A DNA stretch of 64,000 nucleotides from Konateibacter massiliensis (lineage in GTDB: Bacteria; Bacillota; Clostridia; Lachnospirales; Lachnospiraceae): the NCBI RefSeq assembly GCF_900184995.1, contig NZ_LT860097.1:124001-188000 (forward strand), read 5' to 3'. Numbering within the stretch: position 1 is the stretch's first letter; every line of letters begins with the position of its first letter. The translations under genes and the position numbers were made by a program. This document shows positions 24,636-36,663 of the stretch, piece by piece. The notes beneath the pieces are model-generated. The model was not told the origin of the DNA. It worked only from the letters and a program-made list of their open reading frames with translations, and searched no databases.

Positions 24636-25148
24636 ATGAACAGACTAATTACAGAGGCTTTGCGAAACCAGTTTGACTCCACATTTCATATGGCACGTAT
24701 ACTTGTAAAGGTTTGTCCGGAAAAAATCTGGGCTGCATCTTATAACGAAGTGCCCTTTTGGCAGCAGGTTTTTCATTTCGTCTATTTTATTGATTTCTGG
24801 ATGCGCGAGAAGTATGATGATAGTGAATGGCGTACAATGATTTTTGATGATACCTATACAACTGACTTATATGCAGACAGCTACGAAGGGTTATTTATAC
24901 CACAAGGCAAAATGCTAGAGTACCTTGACGCAATTCAAATAAAAACTACGTCGATGTTTAATAATCTGAATGATGAAAAATTGAGTGTTTCTGTTTGTGG
25001 TGATAATCCACAATATACATATGCGGATGTGATTATTGGGCAAATAAGACATATCATGTATAACATTGGCTACTTAAATGGCATTTTGCGCGAGTTAGGG
25101 TTGCCGGAATCGGATTGGTATGCCTATAATGAACCGGAAGGCTCATGA
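24636..25148 (+). CDS. DinB-superfamily protein
   Basis: A 170-aa four-helix-bundle protein of the DinB/YfiT group. Potential metal-binding histidines are in 'FWQQVFHFVYFIDFW' and 'IGQIRHIMYNIGYLNG', the positions expected for the family's three-His site. Some members are thiol-S-transferases using bacillithiol; others have no known function. AGGAGG lies 5 nt before ATG 24636; ATG 24633 is too close to it. Isolated gene. Confidence 0.82.
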   Translation: MNRLITEALRNQFDSTFHMARILVKVCPEKIWAASYNEVPFWQQVFHFVYFIDFWMREKYDDSEWRTMIFDDTYTTDLYADSYEGLFIPQGKMLEYLDAIQIKTTSMFNNLNDEKLSVSVCGDNPQYTYADVIIGQIRHIMYNIGYLNGILRELGLPESDWYAYNEPEGS

Positions 25149-25216
25149 ACATATCAAACCAATTATTGGGGTTGAGAAGGCGCAAATAGAATAGATAAGA
25201 ATTTTGAAGATATAGT

Positions 25217-25345
25217 ATGGAAAAAACAAAAAGAATTATGCTGAAAATGGCTATAGTATTATTTATTGCGGTTGCTGTATTTACCCCTATTCAGCATCAA
25301 AAAAAGCAAGAAATCTACGATTGGATGTATTATGCCATACAATAA
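25217..25345 (+). CDS. Possible small membrane protein, 42 aa
   Basis: A short ORF with a charged start (MEKTKRIMLKM), one hydrophobic segment (AIVLFIAVAVF) and a polar C-terminus. No good ribosome binding site is visible, so it may be a fragment or chance frame. It is placed 18 bp before the YciI gene. Confidence 0.35.
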   Translation: MEKTKRIMLKMAIVLFIAVAVFTPIQHQKKQEIYDWMYYAIQ

Positions 25346-25363
25346 ATAAGAGGAGGAGAAACA

Positions 25364-25645
25364 ATGACGTATGTATATTTGATGAACAATGAAAAACCAT
25401 TAAATGAGGAACTAATAAAGAGCCATGTAGGCCACTTAAAAGAATTAAAGAAACAAGGGAAACTTGTATTTTGCGGACCTTTTACAGATTATCCCGGAGG
25501 AATGGTCATCTTTTTGGCTGAAAGCTTGGAGGAAGCAACGAATATTGCAAAGTCAGATCCTTTCATTGCTTCAGGATATAAATCTTTTGAAATCAGAACA
25601 CTGGAGCCTGCCAATGAAGAAAACAATTACTTATTGGAAGAATAA
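25364..25645 (+). CDS. YciI-like protein
   Basis: A 93-aa single-domain protein with the ferredoxin-like fold of the YCII family. It has the conserved His-Asp-like region 'SHVGHLKELKKQGKL', 'FCGPFTDYPGGMVIF' and 'AKSDPFIASG'. The family's role is poorly known, possibly hydrolytic or dehalogenase-like. AGGAGGAG precedes the ATG. It is the last gene before the beta-glucoside locus. Confidence 0.85.
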   Translation: MTYVYLMNNEKPLNEELIKSHVGHLKELKKQGKLVFCGPFTDYPGGMVIFLAESLEEATNIAKSDPFIASGYKSFEIRTLEPANEENNYLLEE

Positions 25646-25719
25646 AAGAGGAGTTTTCATTAGTGTCAGTTTCAAAAATACTACCAAATTTCAAGAATAA
25701 ACATTGTGCATAATGGCTA

Positions 25720-25748
25720 TTGTATTCCTTATGTGATTTTTATATAAT
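25720..25748 (+). promoter_or_regulatory. Promoter of the beta-glucoside locus
   Basis: TTGTAT at 25720-25725, 17-bp spacer, TATAAT at 25743-25748. Transcription would begin about 25755, just ahead of the RAT site. Confidence 0.7.
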
Positions 25749-25772
25749 GTGCAATAGATAAATAAAATTGAC

Positions 25773-25806
25773 TTGTAACTGATTTTTGATGATTGGGCAA
25801 GATTAA
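25773..25806 (+). promoter_or_regulatory. Ribonucleic antiterminator (RAT) site 1
   Basis: TTGTAACTG...GATTGGGCAAGA matches the RAT pattern of BglG/LicT targets (TTGTTACTG...GCAGGCAAAA). Its 3' half overlaps the 5' arm of the terminator at 25796-25855, so binding by the antiterminator and termination are mutually exclusive. Confidence 0.75.
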
Positions 25807-25855
25807 TAATCTGTATGATATGTGAATACAGTTATTGATGTTGCTTTTTTTGTTT
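25796..25855 (+). terminator. RAT-controlled terminator upstream of the antiterminator gene
   Basis: GCAAGATTAATAATCTGTAT pairs with ATACAGTTATTGATGTTGC (small bulges) and is followed by TTTTTTTGTTTTT. It stops transcription in the leader unless the RAT is bound. Confidence 0.8.
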
Positions 25856-25896
25856 TTAAAATTTATTAAATTCGTAATGGGAAAGGGCTGAAGCGG

Positions 25897-26748
25897 ATGA
25901 AGATTAACAAAATTTTAAACAACAATATGGTTCTGGCATTGGACGATGACGGCAAGAACGAAGTGGTGGTCATGAGTCTGGGTATCGGTTTTAAACGGAA
26001 AAAAGGTGAGGATTTCCCGAGGGAGGAGGCACAGAAGATATTTGTCCTTAAAGACGAAGAAGTTAAGGGGAAATATAATGAACTGCTGGAGAATGTAGAC
26101 CCAATCAGTATTGAGATCGCCGAAAATATCATTTCTTATGCAATGGACAAGTATAAGATGAAGTTGAACGACATTATCCATATTACATTAGCAGATCATG
26201 TGAACGGCATGATTAAGAGACTCAAAGAGGGGATTAATCTTACCAATCAACTGACAATGGAGATTGGGAGAATTTATCCCAATGAATTTGATATCGGACT
26301 ATTTGCCAACCAGGTAATTCAGGAAAAGATTGGGACATCATTGATACGGGATGAGGCGGCATTTATTGCTCTTCAATTTGTGAATAATCAGATGGATGCC
26401 CATGCGGATGGACAGGAAGTGAAGACAACGTTACGATTTGTGTCAGACGTGATTCAACTGGTAGAGCAGTATTTTAAAATTGAGATACAGGAAAATTCCT
26501 TTTCCTACTATCGATTTGTAACACATTTAAAATTCTTGTGTAAACGCATCTATTCCGGGGATGTATACCATGATGATCCGGAGCTGTTTGAGTCGGTGTC
26601 TAAGGCATATCCGAAAGCTACGGCTTGTGTGGAAAAGATTGTACACTTTATTCAGTTGAAATATAAGAAAGATGTTTCTACAGAAGAGAAGGCGTATCTT
26701 GCCATCTATGTAGAGAAATTACTGAGAGACTGCAGCAGACAGTCTTAA
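25897..26748 (+). CDS. licT: BglG/LicT-family transcription antiterminator
   Basis: A 283-aa RNA-binding regulator. The N-terminal CAT domain (1-55) starts 'MKINKILNNNMVLALDDDGKN', followed by PRD1 (about 65-170) and PRD2 (about 175-280). PTS phosphorylation controls such proteins. By alignment with LicT, His101 and His210 are kept, but the second histidine of each PRD is replaced: Q160 in 'AFIALQFVNNQ' (LicT H159) and Y271 in 'AYLAIYVEK' (LicT H269). This should change control by HPr/EII. It would bind the RAT sites at 25773 and 26775, so it is autoregulated. Confidence 0.93.
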   Translation: MKINKILNNNMVLALDDDGKNEVVVMSLGIGFKRKKGEDFPREEAQKIFVLKDEEVKGKYNELLENVDPISIEIAENIISYAMDKYKMKLNDIIHITLADHVNGMIKRLKEGINLTNQLTMEIGRIYPNEFDIGLFANQVIQEKIGTSLIRDEAAFIALQFVNNQMDAHADGQEVKTTLRFVSDVIQLVEQYFKIEIQENSFSYYRFVTHLKFLCKRIYSGDVYHDDPELFESVSKAYPKATACVEKIVHFIQLKYKKDVSTEEKAYLAIYVEKLLRDCSRQS

Positions 26749-26774
26749 TAAAACTAAGGGAATAAAAATGGCAG

Positions 26775-26811
26775 CTTGTAACTGGTCAGGTGCGCGATGA
26801 CTGGGCAATAC
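26775..26811 (+). promoter_or_regulatory. RAT-like site 2 before the PTS gene
   Basis: CTTGTAACTG...GATGACTGGGCAATA resembles site 1 (both share CTTGTAACTG, GATGA and TGGGCAA). The two differ in the apical region while keeping a foldable stem. No clear overlapping terminator follows, only a short T run. Confidence 0.6.
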
Positions 26812-26865
26812 TCCTTTTTATTTATAGAATTACAACTGTTAACAGCAGATTTGTTCTACAAATAA

Positions 26866-28815
<1,950 letters not shown>

Positions 28816-28836
28816 TGGGAATATCGATGCGGATAG

Positions 28837-30270
<1,434 letters not shown>

Positions 30271-30351
30271 CAAATTTCTAAAGACAAGTAATATAGAAAA
30301 TAAGCAGAACTTTGCTCCTGTTTGGAGAGACTTTTATTGGCGTAATGTTTA

Positions 30352-30360
30352 TGGTATAAT
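30352..30360 (+). promoter_or_regulatory. Extended -10 promoter of the nitroreductase gene
   Basis: TGGTATAAT gives a TGn-extended -10 element; no good -35 is needed in such promoters. The ATG is 52 bp downstream. Confidence 0.6.
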
Positions 30361-30411
30361 GGGATTACGTGAACCAAAACAAAAGACGCGAATGAAAGGA
30401 GACAAAAGAGA

Positions 30412-31032
30412 ATGGAAGATTTTTTAACTATAGTGCGAGAGAGACGCTCAGCAAATAAATTTTTAAAAGGAATTAAAGTACCAAGAGAGGATTTTGATTC
30501 TATATTTGAGGACTTAACACAGGCACCGACCTGCTTTAATCTTCAGCATGCTCACTACTATATCGGAGAGACGGAAGAGACAATAAACGAGCTTTACAAG
30601 GCTTCTTATAACCAATACAAAGTATTGACTTCCTCTGCAACCATCATTGTGACAGGAGATAAAGACGCATATAAGAATGCTGCGCAGATTTATGAGGCAT
30701 CCAAGTTCCTTAAAATCATTGATGAAGAGGAATACGAGGCAATGCTCAAGGCAATTAACGGGCTATATGAAGGCGGCGGAGCTGCTTTCCAGCATGATGA
30801 GGCAATCCGAAATGCGTCCATTACAGCAATGCTCTTTATGCTGTTGGCAAAGAATCGAGGCTGGGATACCTGCCCGATGATTTACTTTGACAGTGAAAAG
30901 GTAAAAGAAATTTTTGAAATACCGGAAAATGAAGTGCCGGTTCTGATGCTTACAATGGGCAAGATGGACCCGATGAGCTTTAGAGTAAGAGGGTATCGTA
31001 AGCCGCAGGAAGAGTATGTAAAATACAAATAA
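30412..31032 (+). CDS. Nitroreductase-family FMN enzyme
   Basis: A 206-aa flavoprotein of the nitroreductase superfamily: N-terminal 'VRERRSANKFLKGIKVPRE' supplies phosphate-binding Arg-Ser, and 'ITAMLFMLLAKNRGWDTCPM' and 'VLMLTMGKMDP' complete the fold. It may reduce nitro compounds, quinones or enones with NAD(P)H; the natural substrate is unknown. AAAGGAG precedes the ATG. It has its own promoter and terminator. Confidence 0.9.
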   Translation: MEDFLTIVRERRSANKFLKGIKVPREDFDSIFEDLTQAPTCFNLQHAHYYIGETEETINELYKASYNQYKVLTSSATIIVTGDKDAYKNAAQIYEASKFLKIIDEEEYEAMLKAINGLYEGGGAAFQHDEAIRNASITAMLFMLLAKNRGWDTCPMIYFDSEKVKEIFEIPENEVPVLMLTMGKMDPMSFRVRGYRKPQEEYVKYK

Positions 31033-31067
31033 GATTAAGAATTTTAAACATATAGTGAAGTGTGAAA

Positions 31068-31092
31068 GACCTGCCATTGGGCAGGTTTTTTG
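31068..31092 (+). terminator. Terminator after nitroreductase gene
   Basis: ACCTGCC / GGCAGGT stem with a short loop followed by TTTTTTG. Confidence 0.9.
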
Positions 31093-31145
31093 CGTTGTAC
31101 ATAGTGATAGGAGAATAAAAATACTAAAAAAATTATAAAAAAAGA

Positions 31146-31174
31146 TTGACAGATAAAAAAATAGAGATTATAAT
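31146..31174 (+). promoter_or_regulatory. Consensus sigma-A promoter of the nitrogenase-like operon
   Basis: TTGACA at 31146-31151, exactly 17 bp, TATAAT at 31169-31174: both hexamers are perfect consensus. The transcript would start near 31181, 51 nt before the leader peptide. No activator is therefore needed for initiation, which leaves leader attenuation as the natural control point. Confidence 0.88.
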
Positions 31175-31231
31175 CATTTCATACAAAACATACTAGAATA
31201 ATATGAATTAACAGAAAGGGGTGTAATACAT

Positions 31232-31336
31232 ATGAAAAACAGGAATAGTTATTCAGAAAACAAGTTAGGCTGTTGCTGTAACACTGTATACGAGGATAAA
31301 AATACGGTTTATTTTTGTATGTGTTACGCTGCCTAA
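31232..31336 (+). CDS. Cys-rich leader peptide, 34 aa
   Basis: A short ORF with AAAGGGG upstream encodes 34 residues with three consecutive cysteine codons (TGT TGC TGT at 31271-31279) and two more in 'FCMCYAA' at the end. It lies between a consensus promoter and a strong intrinsic terminator, the layout of amino-acid attenuators. Ribosome stalling at the Cys codons would cover 31278-31284 and free the downstream strand for an antiterminator. A role as a metal-binding or modified peptide cannot be excluded, but the RNA pairing argues for attenuation. Confidence 0.7.
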   Translation: MKNRNSYSENKLGCCCNTVYEDKNTVYFCMCYAA

Positions 31337-31385
31337 AGCTGAGTGCTGTGGGATAGCAGGTACCATACGGTGCCTGCTATTTTTG
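31278..31385 (+). promoter_or_regulatory. Predicted Cys-codon transcription attenuator
   Basis: Three mutually exclusive pairings can be drawn. 1:2 is GTAACAC (31278-31284) with GTGTTAC (31321-31327). 2:3 is TACgCTGC (31325-31332) with GCAGGTA (31356-31362), one bulge. 3:4 is ATAGCAGGTACC (31353-31364) with GGTGCCTGCTAT (31369-31380), 12 bp with one G-U, followed by TTTTT. Stalling at the three Cys codons overlaps strand 1, so low Cys-tRNA would favour 2:3 and read-through. Confidence 0.65.
31353..31385 (+). terminator. Attenuator terminator in the operon leader
   Basis: A 12-bp stem (one G-U pair), ATAC loop and T5 tail lie 16 bp after the leader peptide stop codon. Confidence 0.88.
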
Positions 31386-31421
31386 TAGCATAAGAAATTT
31401 TTGTAAACGGAAAAGGAAGGG

Positions 31422-31586
31422 GTGATTCCAATACCTAATTCAAATGTTCCAGATGCAGATAAGGAGTATGTTAAGTTAATTTATGAGATGGTTAAGAATA
31501 TGAAGTTTGGTTCTGTAACCATAGCAATCCAAGATGGAAAGATAGTGCAGATTGAAAAAATTGAAAAAATAAGATTAAAGAACTGA
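31422..31586 (+). CDS. DUF2292 (YezD-like) small protein, 54 aa
   Basis: The 54-aa product contains 'YEMVKNMKFGSVTIAIQDGK' and 'IVQIEKIEKIRLKN', the core of the YezD/DUF2292 family, whose members are 50-60 aa and often lie beside sulfur assimilation genes. The molecular role is unknown. GTG 31422 after AAGGAAGG is the most likely start. It is the first gene past the attenuator and precedes NifB by 85 bp. Confidence 0.72.
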   Translation: MIPIPNSNVPDADKEYVKLIYEMVKNMKFGSVTIAIQDGKIVQIEKIEKIRLKN

Positions 31587-31670
31587 CTGGACAACTGGAG
31601 GTTCTGATAGCAGGAAATGCGAATCAGACTTTGGTTGTCCTTTTTGTATTTTAGGAAAGAAGGTAAAGAA

Positions 31671-32543
31671 ATGCCGAACACATATCAAAACTTGCAGCAA
31701 TCGCACCCATGTTTTGGCGGACACAAAAATAATGTCGGGCGTATTCATCTTCCGGTCAGTCCGGGATGTAACATATCGTGTAAATTCTGCGACAGAAAAA
31801 TTAATGACACGGAAGAAAGACCGGGGGTAACCTCCAAGGTATTGTCCCCAACGGAAGCAATTGAGATACTTGGCAAAGCTCTTGCCCTATGTCCTGAGAT
31901 TACAGTCGCAGGCATTGCAGGACCAGGTGATACACTGGCAACTGATTACGCCTTGGATACCTTCCGCCTTGTAAAGGAGCATTATCCAAAACTCATCAAG
32001 TGCATGAGCACAAACGGTCTTCTTCTTGATGAGCGAGCCGAGGAAATTATTGAAATCGGAGTAGAATCCGTTACTGTCACGGTAAATGCGGTCGACCCTG
32101 AAATAGAGGCAAAGCTAAACAGAGGAATTGTATATCACGGCAAGGCATACAAAGGAGAGGAGGCGGCTGCAATCCTCATTGAAAACCAGCTAAAGGGAAT
32201 TCAAAAAATTGCAGAAACCGGCATTACAGTCAAGGTAAATACCGTGCTTGTTCCAAATATCAACGGCGATCACATTGAAGAGATTGCAAGGACTGTGAAG
32301 GCGGTGGGGGCAAGCATTTATAATCTGATACCTCTAATCCCTCAGTCCGATTTATCAGGGGAAAAAGCGCCTGTCTGTAACGAAATTGATGCGGCAAGAA
32401 CGCAGGCATCAAAGCACATTGACGTCTTTCGTCACTGTCAGCATTGCCGGGCAGATGCGGTGGGAATGCTTGGCGGAAAGGATTACGGCGACATGATATA
32501 CGAGAGACGAATCGCCAAAGCTGATACCTTTTCGCACGGCTAA
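31671..32543 (+). CDS. nifB: NifB-like radical SAM cofactor maturase
   Basis: A 290-aa radical SAM protein. The cluster-binding triad is C33, C37, C40 in 'SPGCNISCKFCDRK', with the NifB hallmark 'HPCF' at 12-15 and C-terminal 'FRHCQHCRADAVGML'. NifB fuses two [4Fe-4S] clusters and inserts a carbide to make the 8Fe core (NifB-co). It lacks the fused C-terminal NifX domain; a separate NifX-like gene follows. Its presence says the NifDK-like partner uses an FeS-carbide cofactor and is not a DPOR/COR- or CfbCD-type enzyme. ATG 31671 fits the family; the frame from 31617 has no support. Confidence 0.93.
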   Translation: MPNTYQNLQQSHPCFGGHKNNVGRIHLPVSPGCNISCKFCDRKINDTEERPGVTSKVLSPTEAIEILGKALALCPEITVAGIAGPGDTLATDYALDTFRLVKEHYPKLIKCMSTNGLLLDERAEEIIEIGVESVTVTVNAVDPEIEAKLNRGIVYHGKAYKGEEAAAILIENQLKGIQKIAETGITVKVNTVLVPNINGDHIEEIARTVKAVGASIYNLIPLIPQSDLSGEKAPVCNEIDAARTQASKHIDVFRHCQHCRADAVGMLGGKDYGDMIYERRIAKADTFSHG

Positions 32544-32563
32544 GACAGGAAGGAGGAGCAGAC

Positions 32564-32917
32564 ATGAGCTATAAAATAGCAATCGCTACAACGGACGGAA
32601 AGGTTGTAAACCAGCACTTTGGAAGGGCAAGTGTTTTCTATATTGTGAATGCCGACAGCGAGGGCAGGAAATATACCTATCTGGAAAGTAGGCAGGTGAC
32701 GCCGGTATGTCAGGGAAAGGAGCATGACGAGGGAAAACTAAGAGAGGCAGCAGGGTTGTTGAAAGATTGCAATTATGTGCTGGTGAGTCAAATCGGGGAA
32801 GGGGCTAGATATGCCTTAGAGCAGGAAAAAATTAAAGTGTTCGAGATACCGGGATTTATTGAGGATTCTATAAAAAAACTGCTTTCCTATGTAGAGGTTT
32901 CCAAGCTGTTGGAGTAA
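32564..32917 (+). CDS. NifX/NafY-like cofactor carrier, copy 1
   Basis: A 117-aa single 'Dinitrogenase iron-molybdenum cofactor' domain, starting MSYKIAIATTDGKVVNQHFG with the conserved His-Phe-Gly. Such proteins bind NifB-co or FeMo-co and pass it on. GGAGGAG precedes the ATG. Placed between NifB and NifH, it probably moves the 8Fe precursor from NifB to the NifDK-like complex, taking over work that NifEN would do in a true nitrogenase. Confidence 0.9.
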   Translation: MSYKIAIATTDGKVVNQHFGRASVFYIVNADSEGRKYTYLESRQVTPVCQGKEHDEGKLREAAGLLKDCNYVLVSQIGEGARYALEQEKIKVFEIPGFIEDSIKKLLSYVEVSKLLE

Positions 32918-32954
32918 AAGGAGCGAAAGGAAAAAGATGACCGAATCCCAATAA

Positions 32955-33845
<891 letters not shown>

Positions 33846-33860
33846 AAATGGAGGAGAGAC

Positions 33861-35324
33861 ATGGCAATTAATTTATCAAATTCTAATCTGGCAACGAGAG
33901 AGAACCGACTCGGTTCGATTACCGGATATGTTGGAGATTTACAGGACCTTGCAGGCCAGAGCAAGTGCGGAACCTTAAAGGGCTGCGGACGCTGTTTTTC
34001 ACAGTCAAGCACCTGTCTATCCGGCTGTGCACTGGGGCAGCTTGGAGGCATCAGAGATATCGCTGTAATTCATCACGGACCGTCCGGCTGTTCGGCGACG
34101 GCAAGCTCCCAGTATATTGTAACCAATCAGGTTGCAGCAAAACGTGGCGTTGTCAACAATTCCGTTTACATCGGAACAGATATGAATGAGAATGATACGA
34201 TATTTGGCTCAGCGGACGCCTTGGCAGATATTATTTTGGAGGTAAACAGACGTTATAAGCCAAAAGCTATATTTGTGAGCAGCTCTTGTGCATCGGGAAT
34301 AATTGGGGAGGATATCGACAGTGTGGTTGATGACGTGAAGGATGAGATTGAAGTACCGGTTATAGCAGTGCACTGTGAGGGATTTAAATCCCGTATTTGG
34401 GCGACCGGCTTTGATATTTCCGATCACGCAGTGTTAAGCGGTATTGTAAAACCGCCAAAGCAGAAACGAAATACAATTAATTTTAAAAACTTTTTTGAGA
34501 GTGCCAGAGAAGAGATTATTGATATTTTTAAAAACTTTGATCTTGACCCAATTTTTCTATATGCGAATGCCACAGTTGAAGAGCTAGAGAGATTATCCGA
34601 ATCCGTTGCGACGACGTGTATCTGCGGAACATTGGGAAATTACCTTGGAAACGGTTTGGAGGAAAAGTACAATGTGCCTTATATCAGAACGATTAATCCG
34701 CTTGGAATTGCAGGATTTGAAGCGTGGCTTCGAGAAATTGGAAAAGTGGCAAATAAGACGTTAGAGGTGGAAAACTATATAGAAGAGCAGCGGAAAATAT
34801 ATATTCCAAAAATCGAAGAGGTAAAAAAAGAGCTAAAAGGTTTAAAAGCCGTTCTGGGCATGGGACCGGGCTACACCTTTGAGGTTTCGAGAGTTTTAAA
34901 TGAGCTTGGTATTGAGGTGGTATGGGCACTTGCATGGCACTACGACAAAAAGTATGAAAATGGAGAGGTACCGCCTGCCATGAGCTATCTCTTGGAAAAT
35001 GACATTAATTTTGAGGCGAGTGTGGCAGACCAGCAAAACTATGAGGTTATGAATATTTTAAATAAATATCGCCCTGACCTTTATTTATCCAGACATCCCG
35101 GTTCCACCGTATGGGCAATTAAGCAGGGAACACCGGCAGTTTATGTGGCAGATGAATATATGATATTTGGCTATAAGCATACACTGGAATTTGCTCACGC
35201 CGTGCTTGACACGATACGAAACAGAAGCTTTGAGCAAAATCTGGCAAAGCGTGTGAAGCTCCCGTATACGGATTGGTGGTATAAGCAGGAGGTTGGAAAT
35301 TTCTTAGAGGAGGCAATTGGTTAA
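33861..35324 (+). CDS. NifD-like catalytic subunit (nitrogenase-like, MarD-like)
   Basis: A 487-aa subunit. P-cluster ligands C56, C77 ('HHGPSGC') and C143 ('SSSCASGIIGED') are kept, with the same 66-residue gap between the last two as in NifD. C255 in 'CICGTLGNYLG' aligns with the cofactor ligand C275. By eye, N2-reduction residues are changed: Q191 to W180, H195 to F184, and H442 to A430 in 'TPAVYVADEY'. It therefore probably carries an FeS cofactor but not canonical FeMo-co chemistry. The operon position and own NifB resemble methylthio-alkane reductase. Stop overlaps the next start. Confidence 0.9.
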   Translation: MAINLSNSNLATRENRLGSITGYVGDLQDLAGQSKCGTLKGCGRCFSQSSTCLSGCALGQLGGIRDIAVIHHGPSGCSATASSQYIVTNQVAAKRGVVNNSVYIGTDMNENDTIFGSADALADIILEVNRRYKPKAIFVSSSCASGIIGEDIDSVVDDVKDEIEVPVIAVHCEGFKSRIWATGFDISDHAVLSGIVKPPKQKRNTINFKNFFESAREEIIDIFKNFDLDPIFLYANATVEELERLSESVATTCICGTLGNYLGNGLEEKYNVPYIRTINPLGIAGFEAWLREIGKVANKTLEVENYIEEQRKIYIPKIEEVKKELKGLKAVLGMGPGYTFEVSRVLNELGIEVVWALAWHYDKKYENGEVPPAMSYLLENDINFEASVADQQNYEVMNILNKYRPDLYLSRHPGSTVWAIKQGTPAVYVADEYMIFGYKHTLEFAHAVLDTIRNRSFEQNLAKRVKLPYTDWWYKQEVGNFLEEAIG

Positions 35325-36622
35325 TGGCTAAAATATTAGATAAACAAAGATATAAGTGTGCGATGAGTGCCATGCAGACTGTTCAGGCGATTGAGAGGGC
35401 GATTCCGGTTCTTCACTCCGGTCCGGGCTGTGCACAAAAGCTGTCCAGTTCATCGGGAAGCTCAGGATATTTTTCGCCGAATATCTATCCGTGTACGAGC
35501 ATCAACGAGAAGGACGTTGTGTTCGGCGGTGTGCAGAAACTGCAATCGACAATTGAACATTCGCTGAATGTCATTGATGCAGATTTATATGTGGTTTTAA
35601 CGGGCTGTATTCCGGAAATTGTCGGAGATAATACAGAGGAGGTTGTGGAAGGATTTAAGGATGCGAAAAAGCCGGTTATCTATGCTTCCACAGCCGGGTT
35701 TAAAGGGAATAATTACAAGGGACATGAGCAGGTGGTGGAGTCTATTGTTGACAATCTACTGGAAAAATCAGATATACGGGTAAAGGGGCTCGTAAATATA
35801 TGGGCAGATGTACCTTATCAGGATGAATTTTGGCATGGCAATCTGAGAGAGCTTGAAAAGCTGGTTAGGGAGCTTGGCTTGACTCCGAATACGATATTTG
35901 GTTTCAAGAGAGGACTTGACAACATTAAAAAAATACCGACGGCTGATTTTAATCTTTTGATTTCTCCATGGGTAGGTTTACATAATATGAAGAAAATGGA
36001 GAAGAAATTAGGAATACCGTATCTTCATTATCCAACGCTTCCAATCGGTGCCTTTGAGACGAGCAAATTTTTAAGAGCAGTTGGGGAGTATGCCAAAGTG
36101 CCAAAGGAGAAGGTGGAAAAAATCATATCCGAAAAAGAGGAATATTACTATTACTACATTGAGCGATATGCAGATTTATTTTTGGAGACACGAGTTATGT
36201 CAAAGCAGTTTACGGTGGTGTCCGATGCCCAATATGCGCTTGGTATTACGAAATTTCTGGTAAATGACTTAGGGCTTTATCCGGCAAAGCAGTTCGTTGT
36301 CGATGATACGCCAAAGGAATTTCGTGACTCCATCAAAACATATTTCAAGGAGTTAAACTACGGGATTGAGGCTGATATCAGTTTTGAGACAGACGGATTC
36401 AAAATACACAGTGAAATCAAGGAACACGATTATCACGGCTATCCGCTTATCCTTGGAGGACATTGGGAAAAGCAGGTGGCAAAGGAAACTGACGCTCATT
36501 TTATCAACGTATCCTGGCCGGTAAATGAAAGATTGGTGATGAACAGCTATTATGTCGGCTACGACGGAGGGCTGAAGCTGATTGAGGATATCTATTCTGT
36601 GGCAAGGACGAGATTTAACTAA
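35324..36622 (+). CDS. NifK-like subunit (nitrogenase-like, MarK-like)
   Basis: A 432-aa partner of the NifD-like protein. The three P-cluster cysteines are C12 ('RYKCAMS'), C36 ('SGPGCAQ') and C95 ('LTGCIPEIVGDN'), spaced 24 and 59 residues (25 and 58 in NifK). It lacks the ~50-residue N-terminal extension of NifK. The start codon overlaps the upstream stop (TAATG), so translation is coupled. A full set of P-cluster ligands makes an electron-transfer P-cluster likely. Confidence 0.9.
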   Translation: MAKILDKQRYKCAMSAMQTVQAIERAIPVLHSGPGCAQKLSSSSGSSGYFSPNIYPCTSINEKDVVFGGVQKLQSTIEHSLNVIDADLYVVLTGCIPEIVGDNTEEVVEGFKDAKKPVIYASTAGFKGNNYKGHEQVVESIVDNLLEKSDIRVKGLVNIWADVPYQDEFWHGNLRELEKLVRELGLTPNTIFGFKRGLDNIKKIPTADFNLLISPWVGLHNMKKMEKKLGIPYLHYPTLPIGAFETSKFLRAVGEYAKVPKEKVEKIISEKEEYYYYYIERYADLFLETRVMSKQFTVVSDAQYALGITKFLVNDLGLYPAKQFVVDDTPKEFRDSIKTYFKELNYGIEADISFETDGFKIHSEIKEHDYHGYPLILGGHWEKQVAKETDAHFINVSWPVNERLVMNSYYVGYDGGLKLIEDIYSVARTRFN

Positions 36623-36663
36623 GAAAGTTTAAATGAGAAAATATCAAAGCAAGGAGGTGAACC

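Noticed and set aside
31232-31336. RiPP precursor peptide modified by the adjacent radical SAM enzyme
   Set aside because: The radical SAM protein is a clear NifB, there is no other maturation gene or export gene, and the RNA pairings explain the ORF better as an attenuator leader.
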